A stretch of 64,000 nt of DNA from Mycocentrospora acerina (taxonomy: Eukaryota > Ascomycota > Dothideomycetes > Pleosporales): contig JAKUHH010000090.1 of the NCBI GenBank assembly GCA_022701365.1, positions 62,001-126,000 of the forward strand. Direction: 5' to 3'. A model generated the notes under the pieces. That model was not told the DNA's origin and did not search any database. It saw only the letters and a program-made list of their open reading frames with translations. How positions within the stretch are numbered: the first letter of the stretch is position 1; every line of letters begins with the position of its first letter. The translations under genes and the position numbers were made by a program. Shown in pieces: positions 34,389 to 44,768 of this stretch.

Positions 34389-36233
34389 ATGCATTTCCAT
34401 CTCCTCACAGTTGCTGCGGTTGCTGCGCTGTTTGGTTCTTCCGTTGCTGGACCAGTGCAATCACCACGCGTGTTAACGACAAGTGGAACTATTGTTGGCC
34501 ATGCAGCGTCAAACAAGACTTCTGTAACGGAGTATCTGGGCATCAGATATGCCGCTGCGCCTGTGGATGAGTTGAGATTCGCTGCACCAAAGAAGTTCTT
34601 CGCGTCAGGAGATACTGTCTTTGAGGCCTCGGAATGGGTAAGTGGTCCGCGCACTTCTAACAAACCGCATCACTAACAGTTCTAGTCGGCGTATGTGTTT
34701 CACCAAAAGTAGTCAAATTTGCATGTATTGATCCTTGTACAGTGATTGTCCATCCAACAAGCCGCCAGTAAGCAGCTTTCCGAATTTCACGCAGCCGTCT
34801 GGCTTGCGTGTATGGAAGAACTTTGCTGCGCAGAACAGTAACCCTACGTCTGAAGATTGTTTGAAGCTCAATATCTGGACAAAGAGTGCTGGCAATGTGA
34901 AGGCGAAGAAGCCTGTACTTGTGTTTTTCCATGGAGGGCGTACGTGATCATCGACACCTTGATGTCACTACCGCTAACAATCCTACCAAGGCTTCCAAAT
35001 CCCTGGCCCTCACAGCCCCTTCTACAATGGTCAATATCTTTCTGATTCCGAGGATGTAGTCGTCGTGACTGTCAAGTACAACTTCCTTCATGTATGCCTG
35101 TAGCCGCAGCTGACAGTTTGCAGCTTCCGTCTTGGAATCTTTGGCTTCGCCGGTGCTCCAGGCGTCGAGGCAAATGCTGCACTGAAAGACCATCGTGCTG
35201 CAGTTGAATGGGTACGCGACAACATCGTAGGTTTCGGTGGTGATGCTTCACGCATCGTCATCTTCGGTCAGAGTGCAGGCGGTGCTTCCGTCGACTACTG
35301 GTCATTTGCTTGGAAGAAAGATCCTATCGTCTCGGGCCTTATTCCCATGTCAGGAACGTCCTTGAGCTTCTTGCCCAACACTCCGGAGTATTCGCAGTCA
35401 CTGTGGTTCAATGTGTCTCAAACAATAGGCTGTGGTGGTCCCAGTGATGACTCTGCTCAAGTACTGGCTTGCGTCCGCTCCAAGAACGTCACGACTGTTT
35501 TGGCTGCTGCCGCCAAGGTTCCTGCACTTCCATCCCTGGCCTTATTACAGGCCACATTTCATCCTACCGTCGACAATGTCACAGTCTTTGCTGACTACGA
35601 GCAACTGTCAGCCTCTGGGTCGTTTGCAAAGATTCCCATGCTAGCCGGAAGTGGTAATCAAGAAGACGGATGGTACCGAATTTCCGGATGGGCGTCGAAG
35701 CTCAACTTTACCAACGCTCAGTGGGACCTCTTTACTCAGCGCGCCTTTACTTGCCCGACTGCATACTCAACCAAATACAGGGTACAGTACGGTATCCCTA
35801 CATGGCGCTACAGGTATCACGGCGACTTCGATAATGTTCGGTTGTATGACGGCACTGCAGGCCTGAGTCCCAGTGGTAGTGGTGCTTATCACGGAGTTGA
35901 CTTGAACACTGTCTTTGGAACCGCGGCAGACGTATCTGGTATCCAAAACACGCCTGCTCAAGACGCTACAATCAAGTACGTGATGGGCGCTTGGGCTACA
36001 TTCGCAAGGGACTCTAAGAAAGGCCTGACCCAGTATGGATGGCCTACATACAAAGAGACTGGTAAGACCCGTGCTTCCTGGCGAAAATTTGTTGCTAACA
36101 CGTCTTGACAGGCAAGACACTTGTTCGCTTAGCATACAATAACAGCGCAAAGCCTGACTTTGTCGAGCCGATAACGTACGATGCAGCGTGTCCCGCCAAA
36201 AACGACCCGCTACCTGGACGAGGCGCTTTTTAG
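34389..36233 (+). CDS. Secreted type B carboxylesterase/lipase with a 5-nt micro-exon
   Basis: The product of about 531 residues hydrolyses ester bonds outside the cell. The N-terminus MHFHLLTVAAVAALFGSSVAG is a signal peptide. Six exons join in phase; introns are 34638-34685, 34691-34742, 34940-34990, 35076-35123 and 36062-36111. The second exon is only five bases (34686-34690). Without it the frame meets TGA at once, with it the conserved WSADCPSN segment is rebuilt. Family motifs follow: SEDCLKLNIW, VFFHGGRF (oxyanion hole), VNFRLGIFGFAGAPG and IFGQSAGGASV with the catalytic Ser near residue 229. The acid is probably in GNQEDG and the His in AYHGVDL. The substrate is unknown. Confidence 0.9.
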
Positions 36234-37124
36234 ACCTACGTGTTATCGGTGGTGCTGCAGAACTGGCAGGTGGTGTACTGAGACTTTGAAGGTTAATGAT
36301 AATCAATAATCCCCATACCGCTTGAATGTCCCCTTCTCTGTCGTTCTGTTATTGCCTGCGTCAGACATCAGAGCAAACCGAATTGCAGTACTCTGACATC
36401 CTGCATCAAATTTGTGCACTTCAGTGCCTTAGTGTAGGAGGTTCATACTAAATCATGTTGTTTGAAATGTGATTGTGACTTGAAGTGAAATCGATACCCT
36501 GCTCTCGGCCACGTCTTCGGTCACTCTTGTCGACCTTGCATAAGACTTGCCGGAATGTGCGCTTCGCGCGTAGATTGAGAATCACCTCTTTTCGCAGCAA
36601 TCGACACTCGGTATGAGTTGATGCGAGGTAATCAATGCAATAGCGGCTGGTGGACACCCTTTTATCAATCATTCCCCGCTCTTCACCCCATACACTGTAG
36701 CAAAACATACAACTGTCCCCACGAGACAAACGATAAAGTGTGACTCGCGTGCAGATCTCCCACCGCCATTCATAGAAAATTGGGGATGGCGATGTTCCAA
36801 GTCTCGGCGAAATGCCGGTCAATGATGACATTGGACCAAAATTTGTGGAATTTGTGGGCTCAGGACGCTCAACCTGTTGTTTTTAGCTGCGGCAGCCTCA
36901 AAACGTTACATCGACGCAAATCTTTTCGCCTAGGGTCTCCGATACGTCATCCGTCAAATAAGGGTCAAGGTGCTGCCGAGCAAGCGGTTCCCGAAATCAC
37001 CGTGCTCTTCTTGCCTGCACTATTAGAACGAACAAGAGGCTCAAATTTCTGGACGACTAGAAACATCTAAAAAGCAACCCTATATCAACGAACAAGATAA
37101 ACGAGAACTCACGACTACGACAAA
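36234..37124. other. Intergenic, no gene seen
   Basis: Contains the SDR promoter. An antisense frame of 127 codons (36448-36831) has no recognisable content or codon bias that would support a gene. Confidence 0.55.
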
Positions 37125-38047
37125 ATGAACGGAATATCAACTCTAAACCTCAACAAGTTCATCCGACCGGGCCTTGAACGCGCCCCCACATCAATGAACC
37201 TCTCCAGACCACTTCCCATCCATCGCCTCGAGGGAAAAGTCGCCATCATTATCGGTGGTGGCGGCAAGATTGGAATCGAAACCGCAGGAAGATTACTTGT
37301 TGAGGGTGCAAATGTAGCCCTGGTCGATATTGATCAGGAATCGCTGGAAGTTGCTGTGCCGGTGCTTAAAGCCGCAATCCCTACTGGCATACCGCTAGAG
37401 AGCAGACTGCTGACAATTGCGGCGGATGCGACAATTGAGGCAGATGTTGAAGCCTGCGTCAAGAAGACATTGCAGCGATTTGGCAGGTTGGATTGCGCAG
37501 TCTTGAACGCCGGAGAGAGAGACGCGTCTACGAGTCTGTTTGATACGAAAGAGGAGGACTTTGAAAGAATTATGTCGACAAATGTGAAGTCAGGTGAGCT
37601 TTTAGCACTCTCGAATTTTTTATACACTATGCTGACATCTCGAAAGCTTTTCTCGGCGTCAAACACACGGCAGCAGCAATGCGTGATGGCGGCGCAGGCG
37701 GTTCCATCATCCTACGCTCCTCTATTGCCGGACTTCGAGGCTTCCCTGGACTAATTTCATACTCTACGTCACGCTTCGCTCTTCGTGGCATTGCACTAAC
37801 AGCTGCTGAGGAACTTGGTCAGTTTGGAATCCGCGTCAACACCATTCACACCAGCATTATTGCCACTCCTGGGTACAAGGAGGGCTGGACCAAAGAAACC
37901 CTTGCAGAGATGGAACAGGACACAGCTTTGGGGCGATTCGGACAGCCAGACGACGTTGCGAGCGTCGTTGCATTTTTGGCGAGCGAAGACAGCAAGTTTA
38001 TGACAGGGGGCCATTTGAAGATTGATGGAGGGTGTGTAAGCGTTTGA
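37125..38047 (+). CDS. Short-chain dehydrogenase/reductase with altered catalytic lysine
   Basis: Two exons join in phase across intron 37594-37646, giving about 289 residues, a normal SDR length plus a short N-terminal extension. The nucleotide-binding turn reads IIGGGGKIGIE where TGxxxGIG is usual, followed by VALVDID, which favours NAD over NADP. LNAG and the Ser of LRSSIAG (about residue 182) lie in place. The active-site tyrosine is in SYSTSR (about residue 195), but the expected Lys four residues on is Arg, so the classical YxxxK motif is YxxxR. The C-terminus has ASEDSKFMTGGHLKIDGG, usual for the family. It may be active with a modified mechanism or non-catalytic. The substrate is unknown. 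Confidence 0.85.
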
Positions 38048-38596
38048 TTTGTTGAAGTGAGATGATATTCGGCTGGTTCGAAGTAGCATTGCAGCGTCTG
38101 CATGGGAGGAGTTTGGGTAGAAGTTAATAGCTTTGTTTGAAGCACTAGCTCGGGATAGAGGATAGAAATGATATCAATCGAATCGAGGATACGAATTTCT
38201 GACAGATGATCCATGCATGTCTGATAAGTCTCTTGATATCTCGATAGGTGCATGACGTCATAACACGTTTTCGCAACATGTAGGTTACAGCATCCAGAGT
38301 CTCTTGTCGAGAACAACAACACTCATATTCAGACAGAAATTCATAATTATTCTCATGAGTCTTGGCCATTGAGGATCTGCGTTGTCGACGGGTAGCTGCC
38401 GGAGACAAGCATTTGAATCGACGTTGACGAGACGCCATGGAGCCACAAATCCTGCCTGATGTACGCCATTTCCGAATGCTGCCGGGATTGTGTCATGATT
38501 AAATGGTACTAGTAGGTTGTTGAAATTTAAAAGCGCACTTCATCCGCTCATCATCATCATAAATCATCCCAAGCATCACATGAATACACTGCCAAC
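38048..38596. other. Intergenic, no gene seen
   Basis: Short region between two co-directional metabolic genes; it includes the leader of the FMN enzyme gene. Confidence 0.55.
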
Positions 38597-39926
38597 ATGT
38601 CCGAACACGCTCAGCACCCTAGATACGCGGACCACCACCCCGAACAAGATGGCTACGAATACGAAATGGAAATCTACGATCGTGGCCTTGATTTTGACCG
38701 CTCTTCAATCACATTCCAAGCTAACAAATGGGAGGAGCTAGCCGGTGAGCGGCTTTCCGCTGATGCCCAGGGCTATGTGTATGGATCTGCGGGTACTCGT
38801 GAGACTACCAACAAGAATAGGGAAGCGTTCAAGAAGTGGTCTATCGTTCCGAGACGGATGGTCAAGACCGACAAGTTTCCGGATCTGACTACTACGGTAC
38901 TGGGGGAGAAACTGCAGTTTCCAATTGCGATGGCACCTGTTGGTGTGCTCAAGATTTTCAATCCCGATGGAGAAGTCGCAGCCACAAAGGCTGCTGCAAA
39001 AGAAGCCGTACCATACATTCTGAGCACAGCATCAAGCACCTCAATCGAAGACACTGCTGCAGCAAATGGTCCTGATGGACAGCGGTGGTATCAACTTTAC
39101 TGGCCGAGTCGCGAACATGACGACATTACTATCTCGTTGCTTCAGCGCGCGAAGAAATCAGGCTATACAGTTCTATTTGTAACACTCGACACGTATATTC
39201 TTGGCTGGCGTCCATCAGATATGGATAATGGGTACAACCCATTCATGCGTGCCGATCGTACAGGTGTTCAATTGGGGATGACAGACCCAGTGTTCCGAAA
39301 ACAGTTCAAAGAGCGTCATGGTGTCGAGGTGGAAGAGAAGATGGGTACTGCGGCGCCAGAGTGGATGCGTACTATCTTCCCGAGCTGGAGTAAAGGCTGG
39401 GAGGATATCAAGTTCTTGCAAGAGCACTGGGATGGCCCGATAGTGCTCAAGGGGATCCAAACTATTGGTGATGCTCAACGTGCCGTTGAAGCAGGTGTTC
39501 AAGGTATTGTGGTCTCGAATCATGGCGGCCGACAACAAGATGGAGGCAACAGCTCTCTCGGTATGTTGCCACACATTGTCGATGCTGTGGATGGTAAACT
39601 TGCCATATTCTTCGATAGCGGAATTCAGAGCGGCAGTGACATTGCAAAGGCATTGGCGCTAGGAGCCGGTAAGTACATGTCGTCACATTTTTGAAGCGTT
39701 CTAACATATTCCAGATTGTGTAATGATCGGCAGACCATATGTTTATGGGCTTGCTTTGGGCGGTGAGCGTGGCGTTGCTCATGTTCTCAAGTCTCTCATG
39801 GGTGAGTTGGAACTAACCCTGCATCTATCGGGCATTCAAAGCGTAGATAAGAAGGACTTGAATCGAAGTGTGCTTGTTAGAGAAGAGGACCTATTCAACA
39901 ACGTAAAGGGGATAAGTATTCGATGA
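38597..39926 (+). CDS. FMN-dependent alpha-hydroxy acid dehydrogenase/oxidase
   Basis: Two exons join in phase across intron 39669-39714, giving about 427 residues. The family (L-lactate oxidase, lactate 2-monooxygenase, glycolate oxidase, cytochrome b2 core) oxidises 2-hydroxy acids to 2-oxo acids using FMN. Visible features are FPIAMAPVGVLKIF at the start of the barrel, YILSTASSTSIED, QRWYQLYW, the lysine-bearing GPIVLKGI, and the active-site motif VVSNHGGRQQDGG with the base His near residue 309 and substrate-binding Arg near 312. The FMN phosphate site lies in FFDSGIQSGSDIAKALALGA and MIGRPYVYGL. There is no cytochrome b5 domain and no mitochondrial presequence, so it is probably cytosolic or peroxisomal; the C-terminus ISIR is not a clear PTS1. 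It most resembles the lactate 2-monooxygenase-like fungal group. Confidence 0.9.
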
Positions 39927-40714
39927 GACAAACACAAATTTCGTATTCATACAGTAAGCTATAGAGTTCAACATGTATCATTAATACTAAGCCCATGTCA
40001 AGACCCCATGACTTCATCTCACCATCGCTGTCACTATCATCCGAGCAGTAGTCGCAAGCGACCGAAAAATACTGACTCACTCTACAAATGTTTCTCTATC
40101 AATCCCTAAAACTTCAAACTTCAGGTATCTCTCCCACTTTCACATATGCACAACTACGATCTTGTAGAAAGCATCCATAGAATGCTAGAAATGTGTAGCA
40201 GTACAAAACGACTAGCAAAAATGGCTATTTGCCCCAGCTCAAACAAGAAAGCAAATGTAGAGTTATACGCCTACTACGTACGAAGAGACCTATACCGCGC
40301 TAAAACATCCAAGACCAGAGTTGTGTGTTCGCGGTAACAGACAAAAAGGTTTTACCTGCTGGTTGGTTGCTGTAGCTAGACGTACACAAATAAGCGCGAC
40401 CAAACAGGACTGCAACCTATATGAAATAGGGGATAAAACCTTAGGTTTAACCTTCTTGCTCTTAAACTCATCGGATTGTGAGCCTTTTGTTCCATACATA
40501 TTACGACGTCCTAAACGCTGCAGTGCCTTCCTAGTCCTGAGTATTATCACCACACCGTTTGTAAGCGTATGGTAATTTCTGATGACCCGACCATCCCACC
40601 AACTATCTTAGAGATCGTCTAAAGACTAATATCTAGCCTTCACATTACTGCAAGATCAATCAGCCTCCAAAGCAACTATGAGTTTCACAGGTAATTTTTC
40701 AATTCCTTAATTAG
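39927..40714. other. AT-rich intergenic, no gene seen
   Basis: Downstream of the FMN enzyme. Only short, unrecognised frames. Confidence 0.55.
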
Positions 40715-41188
40715 ACGCAGAAAGCGCCAATCACTGGAGATGGGAGGATTTCATTCAAAATTTACGCGAAGGCGAATGACGCCCTCGAGAACCTCACCAG
40801 TGACATTATCCCACCATCCCCGAGCTACAAAGGCTTCATCGCCGACCATTCACCTCTTGATCTCGAAGGCCTATCGAGCGATATAGTAGCTGAGCTCATA
40901 CTTAGGAGGAATATCTGGTGCGAGTATCAGAAAAATATCAACAACGGCATTTAAAATCGAGCTCGTGACATTGCAAAGAAGTTATTGATAAGGATGAAGA
41001 AAGACGTTGCCCTCAAGAATATGCTCATATCTACAATTCCAAGCGAGATATTTGAACCATATCATCGGTACGATAGCGCTAAGAAGCAGTTCGACGCAGT
41101 CCTTTTTGGAGTAGAGGAGAGGAATAAAATATATTTTTCAGGAGCGTGTCTTGGTGCTGTATTGGCTGCTGCTATGAGAGGCGAGTAA
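40715..41188 (+). pseudogene. Unrecognised coding remnant with an in-frame stop
   Basis: A frame of about 158 codons is interrupted once, by TAA at 40952-40954, and is otherwise open on both sides. Codons before the stop include DALENLTSDIIPPSP and SSDIVAELILRRNIWCEYQ; after it come ARDIAKKLLIRMKKDVALKN and IFEPYHRYDSAKKQFDAVLF. The amphipathic, charged composition differs from the AT-rich sequence around it and looks like protein. The KNMLISTIPSEIFEPYHRYDSAKKQFDAV part loosely recalls Gag-like segments of Copia retroelements, but I cannot identify it. It could instead be two exons of a live gene with an intron over the stop, although I see no good splice sites. Confidence 0.4.
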
Positions 41189-41409
41189 AGGGTGTGAAAA
41201 ATTATGAATGACTGTAAGAAATCGATAGGGACTGATCTATGGTCATATTAGGGATAAGACAGAAAGCGACAACGTAAGATATTACAAAGCTTAAGACTAT
41301 TCGAGACTATCCAGGATGGCGGAGAAATTTCATCACTGTTAGAGCGAGTGCAAAGGAGCCAGAATTCAATCTGTAATGCTAAAGAAATCTAATTTTGTCC
41401 ACCTAAAAC

Positions 41410-42371
41410 CTACATCATTCGTACCGTGGGAATAAATCCTTGGCTATCCTTCTCCTGTTGCTCGAAACTCTGTTTAAACGCCGCCAATCCCGCAATAATA
41501 CCACCCACCATGAAGATAACCGATACCAACGACCAAATAAGTCCCCAGCACTGCGAAGAACCACCATACCGCTTCGCAAAGACGCTCGCATCCGATGAAT
41601 TGACTTTTCTCAGAATCAGATCGTCGCAGATGTCCCAAACGCTGTATAGCGAGGACATGACACCAATAAACAGCTATACTAGTATTAGCATCAATACCAT
41701 TAAGAGCTTGAGCGAGAAGGGACTTACGACATAAAATCTCAACGCCTCCCCATGCTCAATAAACCAAAACGCAACTAACATGCCCACGCTGAGCAGAACC
41801 GTCCCAATCGTCAACCAATCCCTCCTCGCCCACCACAACGTAAGCAGGAAACACACCCCCAACACAATACTCGCCACCTTGCTCGCCACGATATTAAACC
41901 CGCAAAACGTCAGCAACGCTCCAATAAGCGAACTCCCCAAATAGCCAGCCGGGAGAGTAAATATCTGCTTTCCGCCGCGCATATGTGTTACGCCTCCCTC
42001 ATGTGGATCCAGGGATATGGATTCCACGCGGCCGCCTGTACAGCAGGCGGTTATTGCGTGGCCGAATTCATGGAAAGCTATGACAAGCATCTATAAAAAA
42101 TGTCAGGTGACGTCGGGGCTTGGCGAAATTCCCCGGGAGGAAGGAAAGAAAAGGAGCATACTTTGAAGGGCCAGAGCACCCAGCGGACGTAGGGTAGATT
42201 CCAGAGTAGGGCGATGATGACTACATATGCGCCGATTACGCCGAGGGTGACACCCTGGGTGTGGTTTACTGAAAGGCCGCGACGCTGGAAGTGGTGCGCT
42301 AGGATGGGGGAGGTGGTGAGGAGGGTGTGGCGCGCTAGATGGGATAGAGGTGCATGCGTGACAGGCGGCAT
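41410..42371 (-). CDS. Peptidase M50B-like membrane protein
   Basis: Three exons join in phase 0 across introns 42091-42161 (GTATGC, CTGAC branch site, TAG) and 41674-41727 (GTAAGT, TGCTAAT branch site, TAG), giving about 278 residues. The family is related to site-2 metalloproteases. The zinc motif HEFGH is at residues 77-81 in a membrane helix, followed by CCTGGRVESISLDPHEGGVTHMRGG, which matches the fungal/bacterial M50B-like group (Pfam Peptidase_M50B). Four or five further hydrophobic helices follow. The third zinc ligand of classic S2P (the LDG Asp) is not obvious, so catalysis is not assured. The membrane location is unknown. Confidence 0.85.
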
Positions 42372-42850
42372 GTTTGTTCACAGTGATTGTTGTACGAAAT
42401 GAATATGTTGTAGGAGTTTGAGAGTAATGTCAGAGATGGAGAGTGCGCAGCATGTTTGTTTTTTGAAACAATCCATGGGCTGGTAATGCGTTACACAGCT
42501 GAGAGCGTGCGTGGCGCTACTAAAATTAACGTGGCTATGCAGGCCGAACTCCGCGCGTCGTCGGGTGTGGAGCGGAAGCCAAGCCTCTGGTGCGCCATTC
42601 AAACCATGACATCTGACGGCTGAACATCATGCTTAAAAAGTCAATCAGCTAGCTTCATGAATGGAGTGCAAAGAAACGAAAAGTGTGTTGAAATGTCATT
42701 AAATAAGATGATACGCTAATATGCTATACATTGTAGTCGACGTTGGAAGCATCAAAGTCATGAGGAATCCTGCGATAGAAATGCAGGTGGCATTTTCAAA
42801 CCGAAAAGCCATTCATAAACAGTTCTTGGTAAATCGTTCAAAGGATCTTT
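42372..42850. other. Intergenic, no gene seen
   Basis: Promoter of the M50-like gene and 3' end of the sugar transporter gene. Confidence 0.55.
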
Positions 42851-44768
42851 TTAAACTCTCCTCTCATCGCCAATAGTCTCGCGGTGCAGCGACATATTGC
42901 GATTTGGGGCGCTTGCATCCTTGTCATCATACTTCTCATCAACAGACCTAGGGCCCGCAGCGTTTGCAACATGGCCCTCGCCCATAGCAGATGGGTTTTG
43001 GTGCCAGAAGGCCTCGTCACGCTCGTCGCGGGTGATGAAACCTTGTGGTACCCACTTCTTGCTGCCAAGAGCGGTGAGGGATGCGTCCGAGTACATCAAA
43101 TCGACGTTCTCAAGAGACAAGGCCTTTGTCTCGAAGAGGAAGAAGTAGACAACAGCTGCGGCGGCGAAGTTGCAAGCAAAGAAGACAAAGCCGTAAGCAT
43201 AGCCGATACCGTCGTTTGCGTAAGGTGTGAGGAAACCGATCAGGAAGTTGCCAAGCCAGTTGAATGCTGTTGCAAGCGAGGCCTGCTTTGCACGAGTTCG
43301 TAGAGGGAACATCTCGCCGATTACAACCCATACGAACGGACCCCAGGTCATGGCGAACGACGCGATGAACATGCAGGCGCAGACAATCATAACAATGCCG
43401 GAGCTGGGGTTGTCGTTTGGTGGACGAACGATTCCAATAATGGCGAAGATCAAGAGCCAACATGCTTGCCAAAGACCACCAACCACCAAAGGAACACGAC
43501 GGCCGATACGTTCGATCAGGTAGAGACCTGGCAGTGTCATGGCCACGTTAACAGCACCGAGAATAAGCTGCATTTGGATGGGATCATCGATGCCGGCAGA
43601 CGAGAAAATGGTTGCACCATACTGTCCGATTTGTTAGTAAGACCAGTAACAAGCTTTGTAGGTGCACTTACGTAGAAGAAGTAGTTGACACCAGTCCACT
43701 GTTGTAGGAACTGGAGCGCGCATCCGAGGAAAGTGCGGTAGGCAATGCGAACGAGTCCAGGAGAGCTGGTGAAGATCTCACCCCAGCCACTCTCTCCAGC
43801 CTTAGATTGTTCTTCAATGCTCGTTTGCATCTCCTTGAAATCGTCGTTGACAAGCTCGTTGTTAGGGTCCTCCGTGAGACCTCGGAGGCGGGCCAATGCC
43901 ATGCGAGCGTCTTCCCAGCGACCGCGGCCAGCCAACCAGCGAGGAGATTCGGGGGAAAAGAGAATACCAATGCCCAATGGCAAAGAGAAGGCGATTCCAA
44001 GACCAATGACGATTCTCCAACTAGCATCAGTGTCCTGTCCTGGGTTGTCACGGACACCGTAGTTGATGCCGTTGGATACTAGGATACCGATCGTAATCAT
44101 AAGCTGGTAGGAGGCTACGACGGGGCCACGAATTTCGCGTGGGCAGCACTCAGACTGGAACATGGGAACACCGATGGAGAGATTGCCTACACCAAGACCA
44201 GCAACGATGCGGCCAACCATGAGATGTACCCAGGAGTTCATGGATGTGATCTGAATAATGTTTCCGATGACGAAGATGAGCACACCAAAAGACAAGCTGC
44301 GTCGTCGACCCCACCAATCCGCAGTGTAGCCACCGCTCAAAGCACCAACGAGGGTTCCGAGACTCATGGTAGATACGAGAAGAGACTGGATTGTGCTGTC
44401 CCAACCCATCTACAATTAAATGTTAGCAATCGAACTCCTGAATGCAGAAAGCGCAAGCAACTCAAGGTCCAACTTACGGTGCCATCAGCTTGCCTCTGAC
44501 CGAATCGGTTGATGAAATCTCTGAAGAGCAGCATAGACGAGATTTGTCCAGTGTCGTATCCAAACAAGACTATTGTTGGATCAGTGTTGTTCTGGTACAT
44601 TTGTTTTCCATGAAGTGTTTCTTACAGCCTCCAATGGATGTTACACATCCCAAAAGGATGGCCTCAATACCACACTCGGCACCGCGTATGCGGACAGACC
44701 TGCAGCCAGTCAGTATATGGAGCAGCAGTGAAATGCTAGAGCAGTATTTACATCTTGCCTAAACCCAT
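42851..44768 (-). CDS. MFS sugar transporter (hexose type)
   Basis: A twelve-helix major facilitator of the sugar porter family in the plasma membrane. Five exons join in phase; introns are 44700-44751, 44570-44625, 44410-44477 and 43622-43671. The first exon is only 17 nt (MGLGKM start). The protein has about 563 residues. Signatures include GGFLFGYDTGQISSML in helix 1, GGYTADWWGRRR between helices 2 and 3, PESPRWLAGRGR, the QQWTGVNYFFYYGATIF segment of helix 7, ERIGRRVP and the C-terminal ETKALSLENVDLMY, a variant of PETKGxSLEE. The tail is charged and cytosolic. The substrate is probably a monosaccharide. Assigning glucose, xylose or another sugar needs more than sequence. Confidence 0.92.

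Noticed and set aside
36448..36831. Antisense 127-codon frame
   Set aside because: No domain, no conserved-looking motif, and it lies in the SDR promoter.
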